Positions 56,527-64,000 of a DNA stretch of 64,000 nt are shown here, piece by piece. Made by a program: the position numbers and the translations under genes. The DNA is from Paracoccaceae bacterium (GTDB taxonomy: Bacteria; Pseudomonadota; Alphaproteobacteria; Rhodobacterales; Rhodobacteraceae): the NCBI GenBank assembly GCA_028150825.1, contig JAOGIM010000001.1:124001-188000 (forward strand), given 5' to 3'. Every line of letters starts with the position of its first letter. Position 1 is the stretch's first letter. Below the pieces are notes generated by a model that had not been told where the DNA came from, searched no databases, and saw only the letters and a list, made by a program, of their open reading frames with translations.

Positions 56527-58188
56527 ATGGGAGCAATTCTTAACTTGGCCAAATTTGTTTTTATTACTGGCGGTGTCGTTTCTTCACTTGGCAAAGGTCT
56601 CGCCTCGGCGGCTTTAGGAGCGTTACTGCAAGCGAGGGGCTACTCTGTAAGGCTTCGGAAACTAGACCCCTACTTGAATGTTGATCCAGGGACGATGAGT
56701 CCATTTGAACATGGCGAAGTCTTCGTCACTGACGATGGTGCTGAAACTGATCTCGATCTTGGCCATTATGAGCGCTTTACAGGTGTTGCTGCCCGTAAAA
56801 CTGACTCAGTCTCATCGGGAAGAATTTATTCCACGGTTCTCGAAAAAGAACGCCGCGGAGATTATCTAGGCAAAACGATCCAAGTTATCCCACATGTCAC
56901 AAACGAGATAAAAAACTTTATCGCAATCGGTGAAGATGAAGTCGACTTTATGCTATGCGAAATTGGAGGCACCGTTGGCGACATCGAAGGCCTTCCTTTC
57001 TTTGAAGCAATCCGCCAGTTTTCACAGGATAAACCAAGAGGACAGTGTATTTTCGTTCATCTAACCCTGCTACCCTTTATTAGAGCTAGTGGCGAACTCA
57101 AGACTAAGCCAACACAGCACAGCGTTAAAGAATTACGATCTATTGGCTTAGCACCAGATATTCTAGTGTGCCGCTCAGAGGGTGCTATTCCAGAAAAAGA
57201 ACGCGAGAAACTAGCGCTATTCTGCAACGTTCGCGCCGATAGTGTTATCGCTGCACAGGATTTAAAATCAATTTACGAAGCACCATTAGCTTATCACAAA
57301 GAAGGTCTTGATCAAGCAGTTCTGGATGCGTTCGGAATTGCACCAGCTCCAAAACCTGATTTGCGTCAGTGGGAAGATGTCGCCGATCGAGTTTATAATC
57401 CTGAGGGCTATGTAAAAGTGGCGATCGTGGGAAAATATACGCAGCTCGAAGACGCTTATAAATCTATCGCAGAAGCCCTCACACATGGTGGCATGGCAAA
57501 TCGGGTTCGCGTAAACGTAGAATGGGTCGACGCAGAAATTTTTGACCGCGAAGATGCAGCCCCATATCTACAAGGCTTTCACGCCATTCTTGTGCCTGGA
57601 GGTTTCGGCGAGCGCGGCACTGAAGGTAAAATCAAAGCTGCCACATTTGCTCGCGAACGTAAGATCCCCTATCTTGGTATTTGTTTGGGAATGCAAATGG
57701 CTGTGATTGAAGCGGCAAGAAATGTGATTGGTGTTAAAGATGCAGGTTCAGAAGAGTTTGACCATGAAGCGGGCCAGCGCCGCTTTGAGCCTGTGGTCTA
57801 TCATCTGAAAGAATGGGTTCAGGGCAATTACAAAGTGTCGCGCAAAGTTGGAGATAACAAAGGTGGCACCATGCGGCTTGGCGCATATGACGCCCAGCTG
57901 ATAGAAGGCTCAAGAGTTGCCAAGGTCTATGGGACAAGTTCGATCGACGAGCGTCATCGTCACCGCTATGAAGTCGACATCAAATACCGCGATAAATTGG
58001 AAAAAGCGGGTCTTCGCTTTTCCGGTATGTCGCCCGATGGTCGTTTGCCTGAGATCGTGGAATGGTCGGATCATCCTTGGTTTATTGGGGTGCAATTTCA
58101 TCCTGAGTTGAAATCAAAACCTTTTGACCCGCATCCCTTGTTCAAAGATTTCATCCGAGCTGCTAAAGACAATTCAAGACTGGTCTGA
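56527..58188 (+). CDS. pyrG: CTP synthase
   Basis: PyrG aminates UTP to CTP with glutamine and ATP. The synthetase domain has the P-loop [27 protein letters not shown] and [38 protein letters not shown]; the class I glutaminase domain has [18 protein letters not shown] (nucleophile Cys) and [10 protein letters not shown]. The length of 553 residues includes six extra N-terminal residues. Homologues start at MARYIFITGG, which would match the internal TTG at 56545 ([10 protein letters not shown]), with GGGAG as its ribosome binding site; both starts are possible. Confidence 0.96.
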   Translation: MGAILNLAKFVFITGGVVSSLGKGLASAALGALLQARGYSVRLRKLDPYLNVDPGTMSPFEHGEVFVTDDGAETDLDLGHYERFTGVAARKTDSVSSGRIYSTVLEKERRGDYLGKTIQVIPHVTNEIKNFIAIGEDEVDFMLCEIGGTVGDIEGLPFFEAIRQFSQDKPRGQCIFVHLTLLPFIRASGELKTKPTQHSVKELRSIGLAPDILVCRSEGAIPEKEREKLALFCNVRADSVIAAQDLKSIYEAPLAYHKEGLDQAVLDAFGIAPAPKPDLRQWEDVADRVYNPEGYVKVAIVGKYTQLEDAYKSIAEALTHGGMANRVRVNVEWVDAEIFDREDAAPYLQGFHAILVPGGFGERGTEGKIKAATFARERKIPYLGICLGMQMAVIEAARNVIGVKDAGSEEFDHEAGQRRFEPVVYHLKEWVQGNYKVSRKVGDNKGGTMRLGAYDAQLIEGSRVAKVYGTSSIDERHRHRYEVDIKYRDKLEKAGLRFSGMSPDGRLPEIVEWSDHPWFIGVQFHPELKSKPFDPHPLFKDFIRAAKDNSRLV

Positions 58189-58297
58189 GACTTTGGACAA
58201 AAAGGTACTTTTGAGCAAAGACCAAGGTTGGGTTAGGGCACTACATCTACAGCCTGCTAACATTGCCTTTTGTAACTTTTAAACTTAGCTCATAAGT

Positions 58298-59077
58298 ATG
58301 CTATCCTATCAACATATATATCACGCTGCTAATTTGGCCGATGTTCATAAACACGCGGTCCTTGCAGTTCTGTTGGACTATTTAACACACAAACCGAAAG
58401 CCGTCACCTATGTGGAGACTCACGCCGGACGATCACTCTATAATCTTAGCGATGCGGCTGCACGAAAAACTGGCGAAGCCAAAGAGGGACTTTTGGCTAT
58501 TGAAGAAAAGTCGTGGTTTGCGCCAGACCATCCTTACAGGCGCGCCCTAGAACAGACGCGCCAAATAAATGGACCAGATGCATATCCGGGCTCGCCCGCG
58601 CTAGCAGGAGGCCTTTTACGCTCCACCGATAGTCTACATTTGGCCGAACTGCACCCTCAGGAAAGTGCTGCATTGAAAAAAGAAATGCGGCATCGGGCCA
58701 ATATATACATGCAGGATGGATTTGAAATGGCCAAATCAATCTGCCCTCCAACCCCACGCCGCGGTGTTATGTTGATTGATCCAAGTTATGAACTGAAAAC
58801 CGATTATCAAACAATCCCAGGGTTTATGAAACATATCAAACGCGTCTGGAACGTTGGCATTCAGGTCTTGTGGTATCCAATCCTCCAAAAACAGTTGCAC
58901 TTGGAAATGCTAAGCCACCTTGAGGCGACATTCTCCATGAGTGTACGGCACGAGGTGTCATTTTTACCTGCAAAAAAAAATCATGGTATGACCGGATCAG
59001 GACTTTTTATAATAAATCCACCGTTCGGTTTGCAGGAAGAGCTTTCACGCCTATCCTCACTTTATGGCCAGCTGTAA
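58298..59077 (+). CDS. rlmJ: 23S rRNA (adenine-N6)-methyltransferase RlmJ
   Basis: RlmJ methylates adenine 2030 of 23S rRNA. The N-terminus is characteristic (MLSYQHIYHAANLADVHKHAVL), then the SAM site VTYVETHAGRSLYNL and the catalytic motif LIDPSYE (a variant of the N6-methyltransferase DPPY motif). GMTGSGLFIINPPFGL follows near the C-terminus. The length of 259 residues is slightly shorter than in E. coli (280). It is followed by a frameshifted DUF1330 gene 18 bases downstream. Confidence 0.93.
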   Translation: MLSYQHIYHAANLADVHKHAVLAVLLDYLTHKPKAVTYVETHAGRSLYNLSDAAARKTGEAKEGLLAIEEKSWFAPDHPYRRALEQTRQINGPDAYPGSPALAGGLLRSTDSLHLAELHPQESAALKKEMRHRANIYMQDGFEMAKSICPPTPRRGVMLIDPSYELKTDYQTIPGFMKHIKRVWNVGIQVLWYPILQKQLHLEMLSHLEATFSMSVRHEVSFLPAKKNHGMTGSGLFIINPPFGLQEELSRLSSLYGQL

Positions 59078-59095
59078 AGTCACGGAGACTATAGG

Positions 59096-59313
59096 ATGAC
59101 AAAAGCCTATTGGATAGCGCATCTGGACGTAGGCAGTTCGATCGCCTATGAGAATTATATAGCAGCCAATGCAGAGACATTCGCCAAGTTCAACGGTCGT
59201 TTTATTATTCGAGGCGCCGAAAACCAATTAAGGAGGGCATCTCAAAAAGCCGTACACCTTTAATAGAATTTTTGTATTATCAAATGGCACTGGCATTTTA
59301 TGAGAGTCCTTAA
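59096..59313 (+). pseudogene. DUF1330 protein pseudogene
   Basis: The first 40 codons (MTKAYWIAHLDVGSSIAYENYIAANAETFAKFNGRFIIRG) match a DUF1330 protein. A frameshift near 59230 gives LRRASQKAVHL-stop. The correct continuation is in another frame (SKSRTPLIEFLYYQMALAFYESP, 59240-59310) and ends with TAA where a tyrosine would be expected. It is shorter than 60 codons and absent from the track. One frameshift and one stop indicate recent decay. Confidence 0.82.
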
Positions 59314-59388
59314 TACAAAAAAATTTGTTTTGCTAAAAGACATATCATGTAAAGATCTAATCATTGTCAAAGGGAATAACAGTTAATC

Positions 59389-59826
59389 ATGTTTGCTAAT
59401 CTTTTAAAAACACTTCTCGGACCTGAACCCAAAGACCTCACTCCGAGCGATGCACGACTTGCGATTGCCGCACTTCTGGTTCGGGTGGCGCGGTCGGATA
59501 ATGATTATGCGGCAGCAGAAATCGAAAAAATTGATCGTATGCTTGCAACTCGATATGAACTGAACGCTGCACAAAGCGTCGACCTTAGAAAGCAGGGTGA
59601 GGAGCTCGAAAAAGAGGCTCCTGACACGGTTCGCTTTACCCGCGCAATTAAGGATTCTGTTCCGTATGTAGATCGAGTGAGCGTCATAGAGGCACTTTGG
59701 CAAATTGCCCTCGCCGACGGAGAGCGCGACATCGAGGAAGATGCACTATTGCGTCTTGTGGCAAATCTTCTGGGGATTTCAGATGTTGAAAGCGCATCAG
59801 TACGCAAACGCATAGCAGCATCTTGA
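59389..59826 (+). CDS. TerB-family tellurite resistance-like protein
   Basis: A 145-residue cytoplasmic helical protein of the TerB/DjlA-like fold. Acidic residues typical of the family are in ALLVRVARSDNDYAAAEIEKIDRML and EALWQIALADGERDIEEDALLRLVANLLGIS, spaced as in TerB metal-binding sites. In this single-gene setting it is unlikely to confer tellurite resistance; its role is unknown. The stop overlaps the TTG start of the decayed PhnD-like gene, so the two were coupled. Confidence 0.88.
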   Translation: MFANLLKTLLGPEPKDLTPSDARLAIAALLVRVARSDNDYAAAEIEKIDRMLATRYELNAAQSVDLRKQGEELEKEAPDTVRFTRAIKDSVPYVDRVSVIEALWQIALADGERDIEEDALLRLVANLLGISDVESASVRKRIAAS

Positions 59827-60490
59827 TCGCAGCTCTTTCCATGTATGACACGCCCGAAGTGTCAGACGCCTCTGGTGGTCTTTAGGAAGAGCTCCAAAAT
59901 TTATTTCTATAGGCCAAAAACTCTTGCGCTGAATAGGAATGTATGATCGCTCTGACAAGTTCCCAACCTCTTTCTTGCACAGACCTGTGGCCTGCCATTT
60001 CGCCAAATATTGCGCAACAAGGTTAGTTATGATGCGTCACCAGACTATGCATAAAAGAGTTGTAGGCCAGGGTATTAAAAAAGCATATTTGTTTTTGGAA
60101 AAGAACAAAGTCTTAGCAGCGCTGTGCGCGGTATATTTGCATTAAACGAGACTTTTTTCCAATCAGGCTAGGCTGGCCCGATGATTACCCTGAAAAAACA
60201 GGCACCTAGTTCAAAAAGTATTTTAAAAACAGGCAGCCATTTAAACTCAGCCAAGGCTGTATCCCAAGGAAATACTAATTTTGCAGCTCTGGATGCATAT
60301 ACCTAGAGTATCATCCGACAGTATGATAATTTTGCAAAACTACTTATTGTGATTAGTCAAACGGATCCTTTTCCATGTGTGACGTATATTTGTTCATGAA
60401 AACATGACCCAGATTTTGTGTTTGATGCCTGTATTTGCGGGCACAAACACCTGCGAACAGAAATAAGACACAAGCTGGGGTAAAATAGCT
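59823..60490 (+). pseudogene. PhnD-like ABC phosphate/phosphonate-binding protein pseudogene
   Basis: The start reads LIAALSMYDTPEVSDAS from a TTG at 59823, like the MIAALPMYD beginning of a Roseobacter PhnD-like family. After stops, one frame gives LFLAQTCGLPFR, VSYDASPDYA, and ALNETFFQSG. Another from 60185 gives PSSKSILKTGSHLNSAKAVSQG, NTNFAALDAYT, stop, SIIRQYDNFAKLLIVISQTDPFP. Those pieces lie in the right order for a PhnD-like binding protein. At least eight lesions are present. The final 200 bases before the next gene show nothing recognisable. Confidence 0.75.
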
Positions 60491-60709
60491 TTATTCGTTT
60501 GGCCAAAAGCAACTATATGAACGTACCAAATCCTATCACAGACCCGAATTAAGCTGATCAAATATTCTTGAATCGTTTAAAATGAAATCTCCATACCTGT
60601 TTTAATTGTACAAATGCCTGTACCAATTTTAAAAAGAGACAGTCACCAAGTCTTCTATGGACAAAAGAAACCAAGGCTGAAATGATCCGACCACATTTTT
60701 GAGGTTTAG

Positions 60710-62026
60710 ATGGAGCTGCAGGGATTTTCTACGTTTCGGATTGCGGTTTGTGATCTTAACGGGCTTATGCGCGGCAAACGCCTAACTGCGCTCGACCACC
60801 CAAAACTCGCAACTGATCAAATTAGAATGCCACTGTCCGCTTTGAACGTGGACCTTTGGGGATGCGATATTGATGAAAGTCCACTAGTTTTTAAAACTGG
60901 TGACGCCGACGGTTTTCTTCGACCCACAGAACGCGGTCTGCTGCCAATGCCGTGGCTTACCCAAAAAAGTGCTCTTGTTCCTATGTGGATGTTTAGCGAG
61001 AACGGAACCCCATTTTCAGGTGACCCTCGGCATGCTTTAGCCCAAGTATTGGATCGCTTTGCTAAGCGCGGTTGGCAAGTCATCGCGGCAACTGAGCTTG
61101 AGTTTTACCTAGTGGATGATAGCGGATCCTCTCTTTTGCCAGTAATAAACCCGACAAATAAGCGCAGATTGAACGCTTCGGACACTTTGTCTTTGCAACA
61201 ATTGGACGATTTTGACGCGTTTTTCTCAGATCTATACCAATCTTGCGATACATTAGGGATCGCGGCGCAAACGGCAACCTCAGAATGTGGGGTAGGCCAA
61301 TTTGAAATGAGTATTTCACATTGCGACGCCATGCGAATGGCCGATGACACATGGCTTTTTAAAACTCTTGTAAAAGGTTTGGCACGTAAGCATGGCATGG
61401 CTGCAACGTTTATGGCAAAACCGTTTATGCACGATGCTGGCAATGGACTACATATTCATTTTTCGGTTCTTGACGAAGATGGGCGCAATATTTTCGATGA
61501 CGACAGCGAGAGCGGATCTGAGCTTTTGCGGTATGCAGTTGCCGGGTGTCTGAGCTCTATGCAAGCGTCGACACTTGCTTTTGCGCCTTATGAAAATAGC
61601 TATCTGCGCCTTATCCCTGGTGCGCATGCCCCAACCAACGTCTGTTGGGCCTATGAAAACCGGACTGTTGCAATCCGCATTCCTGCTGGCAACCCAAAAG
61701 CACGGCGTATTGAACACCGGGTTGCAGGTGGTGACATCAATCCATATCTGATGATAAGCCTCGTACTGGGCGCCGCTATGGTCGGGATAGAAGACGAAAT
61801 GATTCCTCCAGAACCAATCAATGGTAATGCGTATGATCAAACGTTTGATCAACTCGCACTTGACCTAGCGAGCGCGATTTACAGTTTTGAAACGGATCCA
61901 GTTATTGCACGCATTTTGCCAGGTCCATTGATTGAAAATTTTAGCCTTACAAAGCGGCAGGAAGCAACAGCTTTTGGGTCGATATCTGCCGAAAAACACT
62001 GGGAAACATCCCTTGAGAAGGTCTGA
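60710..62026 (+). CDS. Glutamine synthetase family protein, PuuA-like (first)
   Basis: A 438-residue glutamine synthetase fold enzyme of the gamma-glutamylpolyamine synthetase type. The beta-grasp N-domain is followed by the catalytic domain with metal-binding ATELEFYLVDD, SECGVGQFEMSI, NGLHIHFSV, and the substrate strip PTNVCWAYENRTVAIRIPAGNP. Many members attach glutamate to polyamines (putrescine) or other amines in the puu route; the true amine is unknown. GAGGTTT precedes the ATG. It is separated by 50 bases from a class I amidotransferase, which is followed by a second paralogue. Confidence 0.88.
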   Translation: MELQGFSTFRIAVCDLNGLMRGKRLTALDHPKLATDQIRMPLSALNVDLWGCDIDESPLVFKTGDADGFLRPTERGLLPMPWLTQKSALVPMWMFSENGTPFSGDPRHALAQVLDRFAKRGWQVIAATELEFYLVDDSGSSLLPVINPTNKRRLNASDTLSLQQLDDFDAFFSDLYQSCDTLGIAAQTATSECGVGQFEMSISHCDAMRMADDTWLFKTLVKGLARKHGMAATFMAKPFMHDAGNGLHIHFSVLDEDGRNIFDDDSESGSELLRYAVAGCLSSMQASTLAFAPYENSYLRLIPGAHAPTNVCWAYENRTVAIRIPAGNPKARRIEHRVAGGDINPYLMISLVLGAAMVGIEDEMIPPEPINGNAYDQTFDQLALDLASAIYSFETDPVIARILPGPLIENFSLTKRQEATAFGSISAEKHWETSLEKV

Positions 62027-62076
62027 AAGCATACAGAATAAGAAAATTAGCCGTATTATATGAAAGACATATATCA

Positions 62077-62763
62077 ATGAGAATAGGCATATTACAGGCA
62101 GGACATGGCCCAGATATTTTAATTCAACAGACTGGCGATTACGGTGTATTGTTTGAAAATTTTTTAGGTGGGTATGGCTTTGATTTTGGTATCTACAGCG
62201 TCGTCGATATGGAATTTCCAGCTTCGACGCAAGATGCAGATGGTTGGCTAATCACCGGTTCAAAGCACGGTTGCTATGACAACCTACCTTTTATTAATCC
62301 TCTGGAAAATTTAATTCGAGATATATGGGCTCAATCTCTCCCATTGGCCGGGGTCTGTTTTGGTCACCAGATCATTGCACAGGCGCTTGGTGGGAAAGTT
62401 GAAAAATTCAAAGACGGCTGGTCAGTTGGACTTACTGAATATGATTTTGAAGGGGAAAAAGTGTCATTGAACGCTTGGCACCAGGATCAAGTCATGAGTC
62501 TGCCCGATGAAGCCACTGTTACAGGGTCAAGTGATTTTTGCAAAAACGCTTTTTTGATATATGGGGATAAAGTGTTTACTCTTCAAGCTCATCCTGAATT
62601 TGACAATGTGTTTGTAAAAGGTCTGATTGAGCATCGCGGCCTTGGGGTTGTACCACCCAAGCTTTTGGACCAGGCGCGGAAGAACCTTGTACAAGACAAT
62701 GCCAATTCTGTTATCAGAAGAAAAATCGCAACGCTTTTCCAATCTTCTAAGGTAGACTCATGA
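62077..62763 (+). CDS. Class I glutamine amidotransferase-like protein (possible gamma-glutamyl hydrolase)
   Basis: A 228-residue cytoplasmic protein. The catalytic cysteine is in AGVCFGHQIIAQALGG and the histidine in FTLQAHPEFD; DADGWLITGSKHGCYD is the usual oxyanion segment. It is related to the amidotransferase half of GMP synthase, but stands alone. Sandwiched between two PuuA-like ligases, it probably hydrolyses a gamma-glutamyl amide, as PuuD does, although PuuD belongs to a different subgroup (inference from context). Its stop overlaps the next start (ATGA). Confidence 0.88.
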   Translation: MRIGILQAGHGPDILIQQTGDYGVLFENFLGGYGFDFGIYSVVDMEFPASTQDADGWLITGSKHGCYDNLPFINPLENLIRDIWAQSLPLAGVCFGHQIIAQALGGKVEKFKDGWSVGLTEYDFEGEKVSLNAWHQDQVMSLPDEATVTGSSDFCKNAFLIYGDKVFTLQAHPEFDNVFVKGLIEHRGLGVVPPKLLDQARKNLVQDNANSVIRRKIATLFQSSKVDS

Positions 62764-64000
62764 CACAGTGGCCTAACCTCTACAAAAAGCTTCCAAAAGC
62801 GGCAACAGACTATCTTGAGGGAAAAAAACTGGACGAAGTTGAATGCGTGTTGGCTGATCTCCCCGGCATCGCGCGCGGAAAAGCAGTACCAGCAGCCAAA
62901 TTTGCCAAGCAAAATTCGTTTTATCTCCCCGAATCAATTTTCTTTCAGACCATTACAGGTGATTGGAGTGCCTCGGATTACGAGCGCGACTTTATAGAGC
63001 GCGATATGACACTCGTGCCTGATTATTCCACAGCCACAGCAGCTCCATGGACGGGGGATTGGACTTTACAGGTCATTCATGATGCTTATGACCGCAAAGG
63101 CGAACCCATTCCGTATGCGCCGAGGAACGTCCTCAAACGCGTTGTTCAGCTGTATAGAGATATGGGGTTAGAGCCAGTTGTTGCTCCAGAAATGGAATTT
63201 TTTCTCGTTGCCCGCAACGTTGACCCAGCACAGTCAATTCAACCAATGATGGGCCGGACAGGCCGGCCGGCAGCGGCGCGGCAAGCCTATTCAATGACAG
63301 CTGTTGATGAATTCGGGCCTGTGATAGATGATATCTATGATTTTGCCGAAGCACAGGGTTTTGAGATCGATGGGATCACACAAGAGGGTGGTGCCGGCCA
63401 ACTCGAAATCAACTTACTGCATGGGGATCCCGTGAAACTGGCTGATGAAGTTTTTTACTTTAAACGTCTGATAAGAGAGGCCGCTCTAAGGCACGATTGC
63501 TTCGCCACATTTATGGCCAAACCGATTGAAAACGAACCGGGTAGTGCCATGCATATCCACCACTCTTTGATAGATATTGAGACAGATAAAAATGCGTTTT
63601 CAGGGCCTCAAGGGGGCGAGACAGACCTCTTTTTCAATTTTATCGCTGGCATGCAGAACCATTTGCCGGCAGCGATAGCATTATTGGCTCCATATGTGAA
63701 TTCCTATCGCCGCTACGTCAAAGACCTTGCGGCGCCAATAAATCTTGAATGGGCTCGCGACAACCGGACCGCCGGTATTCGGATACCAATTTCCGATCCA
63801 GAGGCAAAGAGGGTTGAGAACAGGCTGGCTGGAATGGATTGTAATCCATATCTTGGGATAGCAGCCTCGCTTGCCTGTGGTTACATGGGTATAAAAAGTG
63901 AAATTCGTCCAGCCAAACAACATCGAGGTGATGCATATGAAGGCGAGAAGTCTATTCCACGGGTTATGGGAGAAGCCTTAGGTCATTTTGAGCAAGCCAA
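62760..64000 (+). CDS. Glutamine synthetase family protein, PuuA-like (second), 3' end cut off
   Basis: This gene runs off the window and is missing from the ORF track. It starts at MTQWPNLYKKLPKAATDYLEG, overlapping the amidotransferase stop by four bases. The first 413 codons hold the whole glutamine synthetase core: VECVLADLPGIARGKAVP, APEMEFFLVARN, QEGGAGQLEINLLHG, GSAMHIHHSL and WARDNRTAGIRIPISDPEAKR. It is clearly a different paralogue from the first PuuA-like gene. About 30-50 residues of the C-terminus are expected beyond base 64000. The order ligase-amidotransferase-ligase is a conserved Roseobacter polyamine or amine catabolism set. Confidence 0.9.
   Translation, partial: MTQWPNLYKKLPKAATDYLEGKKLDEVECVLADLPGIARGKAVPAAKFAKQNSFYLPESIFFQTITGDWSASDYERDFIERDMTLVPDYSTATAAPWTGDWTLQVIHDAYDRKGEPIPYAPRNVLKRVVQLYRDMGLEPVVAPEMEFFLVARNVDPAQSIQPMMGRTGRPAAARQAYSMTAVDEFGPVIDDIYDFAEAQGFEIDGITQEGGAGQLEINLLHGDPVKLADEVFYFKRLIREAALRHDCFATFMAKPIENEPGSAMHIHHSLIDIETDKNAFSGPQGGETDLFFNFIAGMQNHLPAAIALLAPYVNSYRRYVKDLAAPINLEWARDNRTAGIRIPISDPEAKRVENRLAGMDCNPYLGIAASLACGYMGIKSEIRPAKQHRGDAYEGEKSIPRVMGEALGHFEQA

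Noticed and set aside
59389-59826. Tellurite resistance cluster
   Set aside because: Only a single TerB-like gene is present; terZ, terC, terD and terE are absent.
60491-60709. Coding region before the first PuuA-like gene
   Set aside because: No open frame of note; it is taken as the leader and promoter of the operon with nothing specific visible.

Overview
The window looks like a chromosomal segment of a marine Rhodobacteraceae (Roseobacter-type) alphaproteobacterium with unusually AT-rich DNA for that family. The call rests on family-typical blocks: hflK-hflC-DUF2065-degP, glyQ-DUF6446-glyS-ppdK-sleB, folB-folP-glmM, two Lrp regulators divergent from ilvC, a NuoE/NuoF-fused formate dehydrogenase beta subunit, cobalt-type nitrile hydratase, DUF2842 next to purA, and paired PuuA-like glutamine synthetases. 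I cannot name a species. No rRNA, tRNA, CRISPR, prophage or insertion sequence was seen.

Layout. 1-5 kb: cytochrome oxidase subunit I (cut by the window start), DUF2244, a glycosyltransferase-like protein, a GatB/YqeY protein and carA. 5-10.4 kb: a 47-residue small ORF, a HAD nucleotidase, a UbiH-type monooxygenase, a class V aminotransferase, two Lrp/AsnC regulators and ilvC. 10.5-23 kb: an EamA pseudogene, an M24 peptidase, glmM-folP-folB, sleB, ppdK and the glycyl-tRNA synthetase genes. 23-34 kb: a multidomain secreted pseudo-protease, trkH, folE2, yciB and ftsY, mixed with three pseudogenes (TPP enzyme, metZ, EamA) and a SAM-II-like riboswitch relic. 34-41 kb: an orphan formate dehydrogenase beta subunit, xseA, purD, decayed LysE and VOC genes, a 2Fe-2S ferredoxin and a DnaE2 C-terminal stub. 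41.8-50 kb: degP, DUF2065, hflC, hflK, gor, rpiA, a GST pseudogene and sdaA. 50-56 kb: two EamA remnants, a frameshifted thiamine pyrophosphokinase, DUF2842, purA and nitrile hydratase. 56-64 kb: secG, pyrG, rlmJ, a DUF1330 pseudogene, TerB, a PhnD-like pseudogene and puuA-GATase-puuA (cut by the window end).

The main theme is gene decay in progress. Dense, intact housekeeping operons alternate with loci that can still be read by eye as known families but are broken by stops, frameshifts and deletions: four EamA/DMT exporter remnants, LysE, metZ, a TPP enzyme, GST, VOC, DUF1330, a PhnD-like binding protein and DnaE2. One lesion can be read directly, as expansion of a 7-bp tandem repeat in an EamA gene. 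Losses fall mainly on exporters, stress and detoxification functions and one methionine gene, while translation, nucleotide, folate, respiration and membrane quality-control genes are kept. This suggests a lineage undergoing genome reduction. I found no convincing new defence or mobile system. The best leads are the riboswitch left upstream of a dead metZ, the SPOR/peptidoglycan-binding/pseudo-protease protein, the FolB fusion, and the small conserved-looking ORF with its own terminator.
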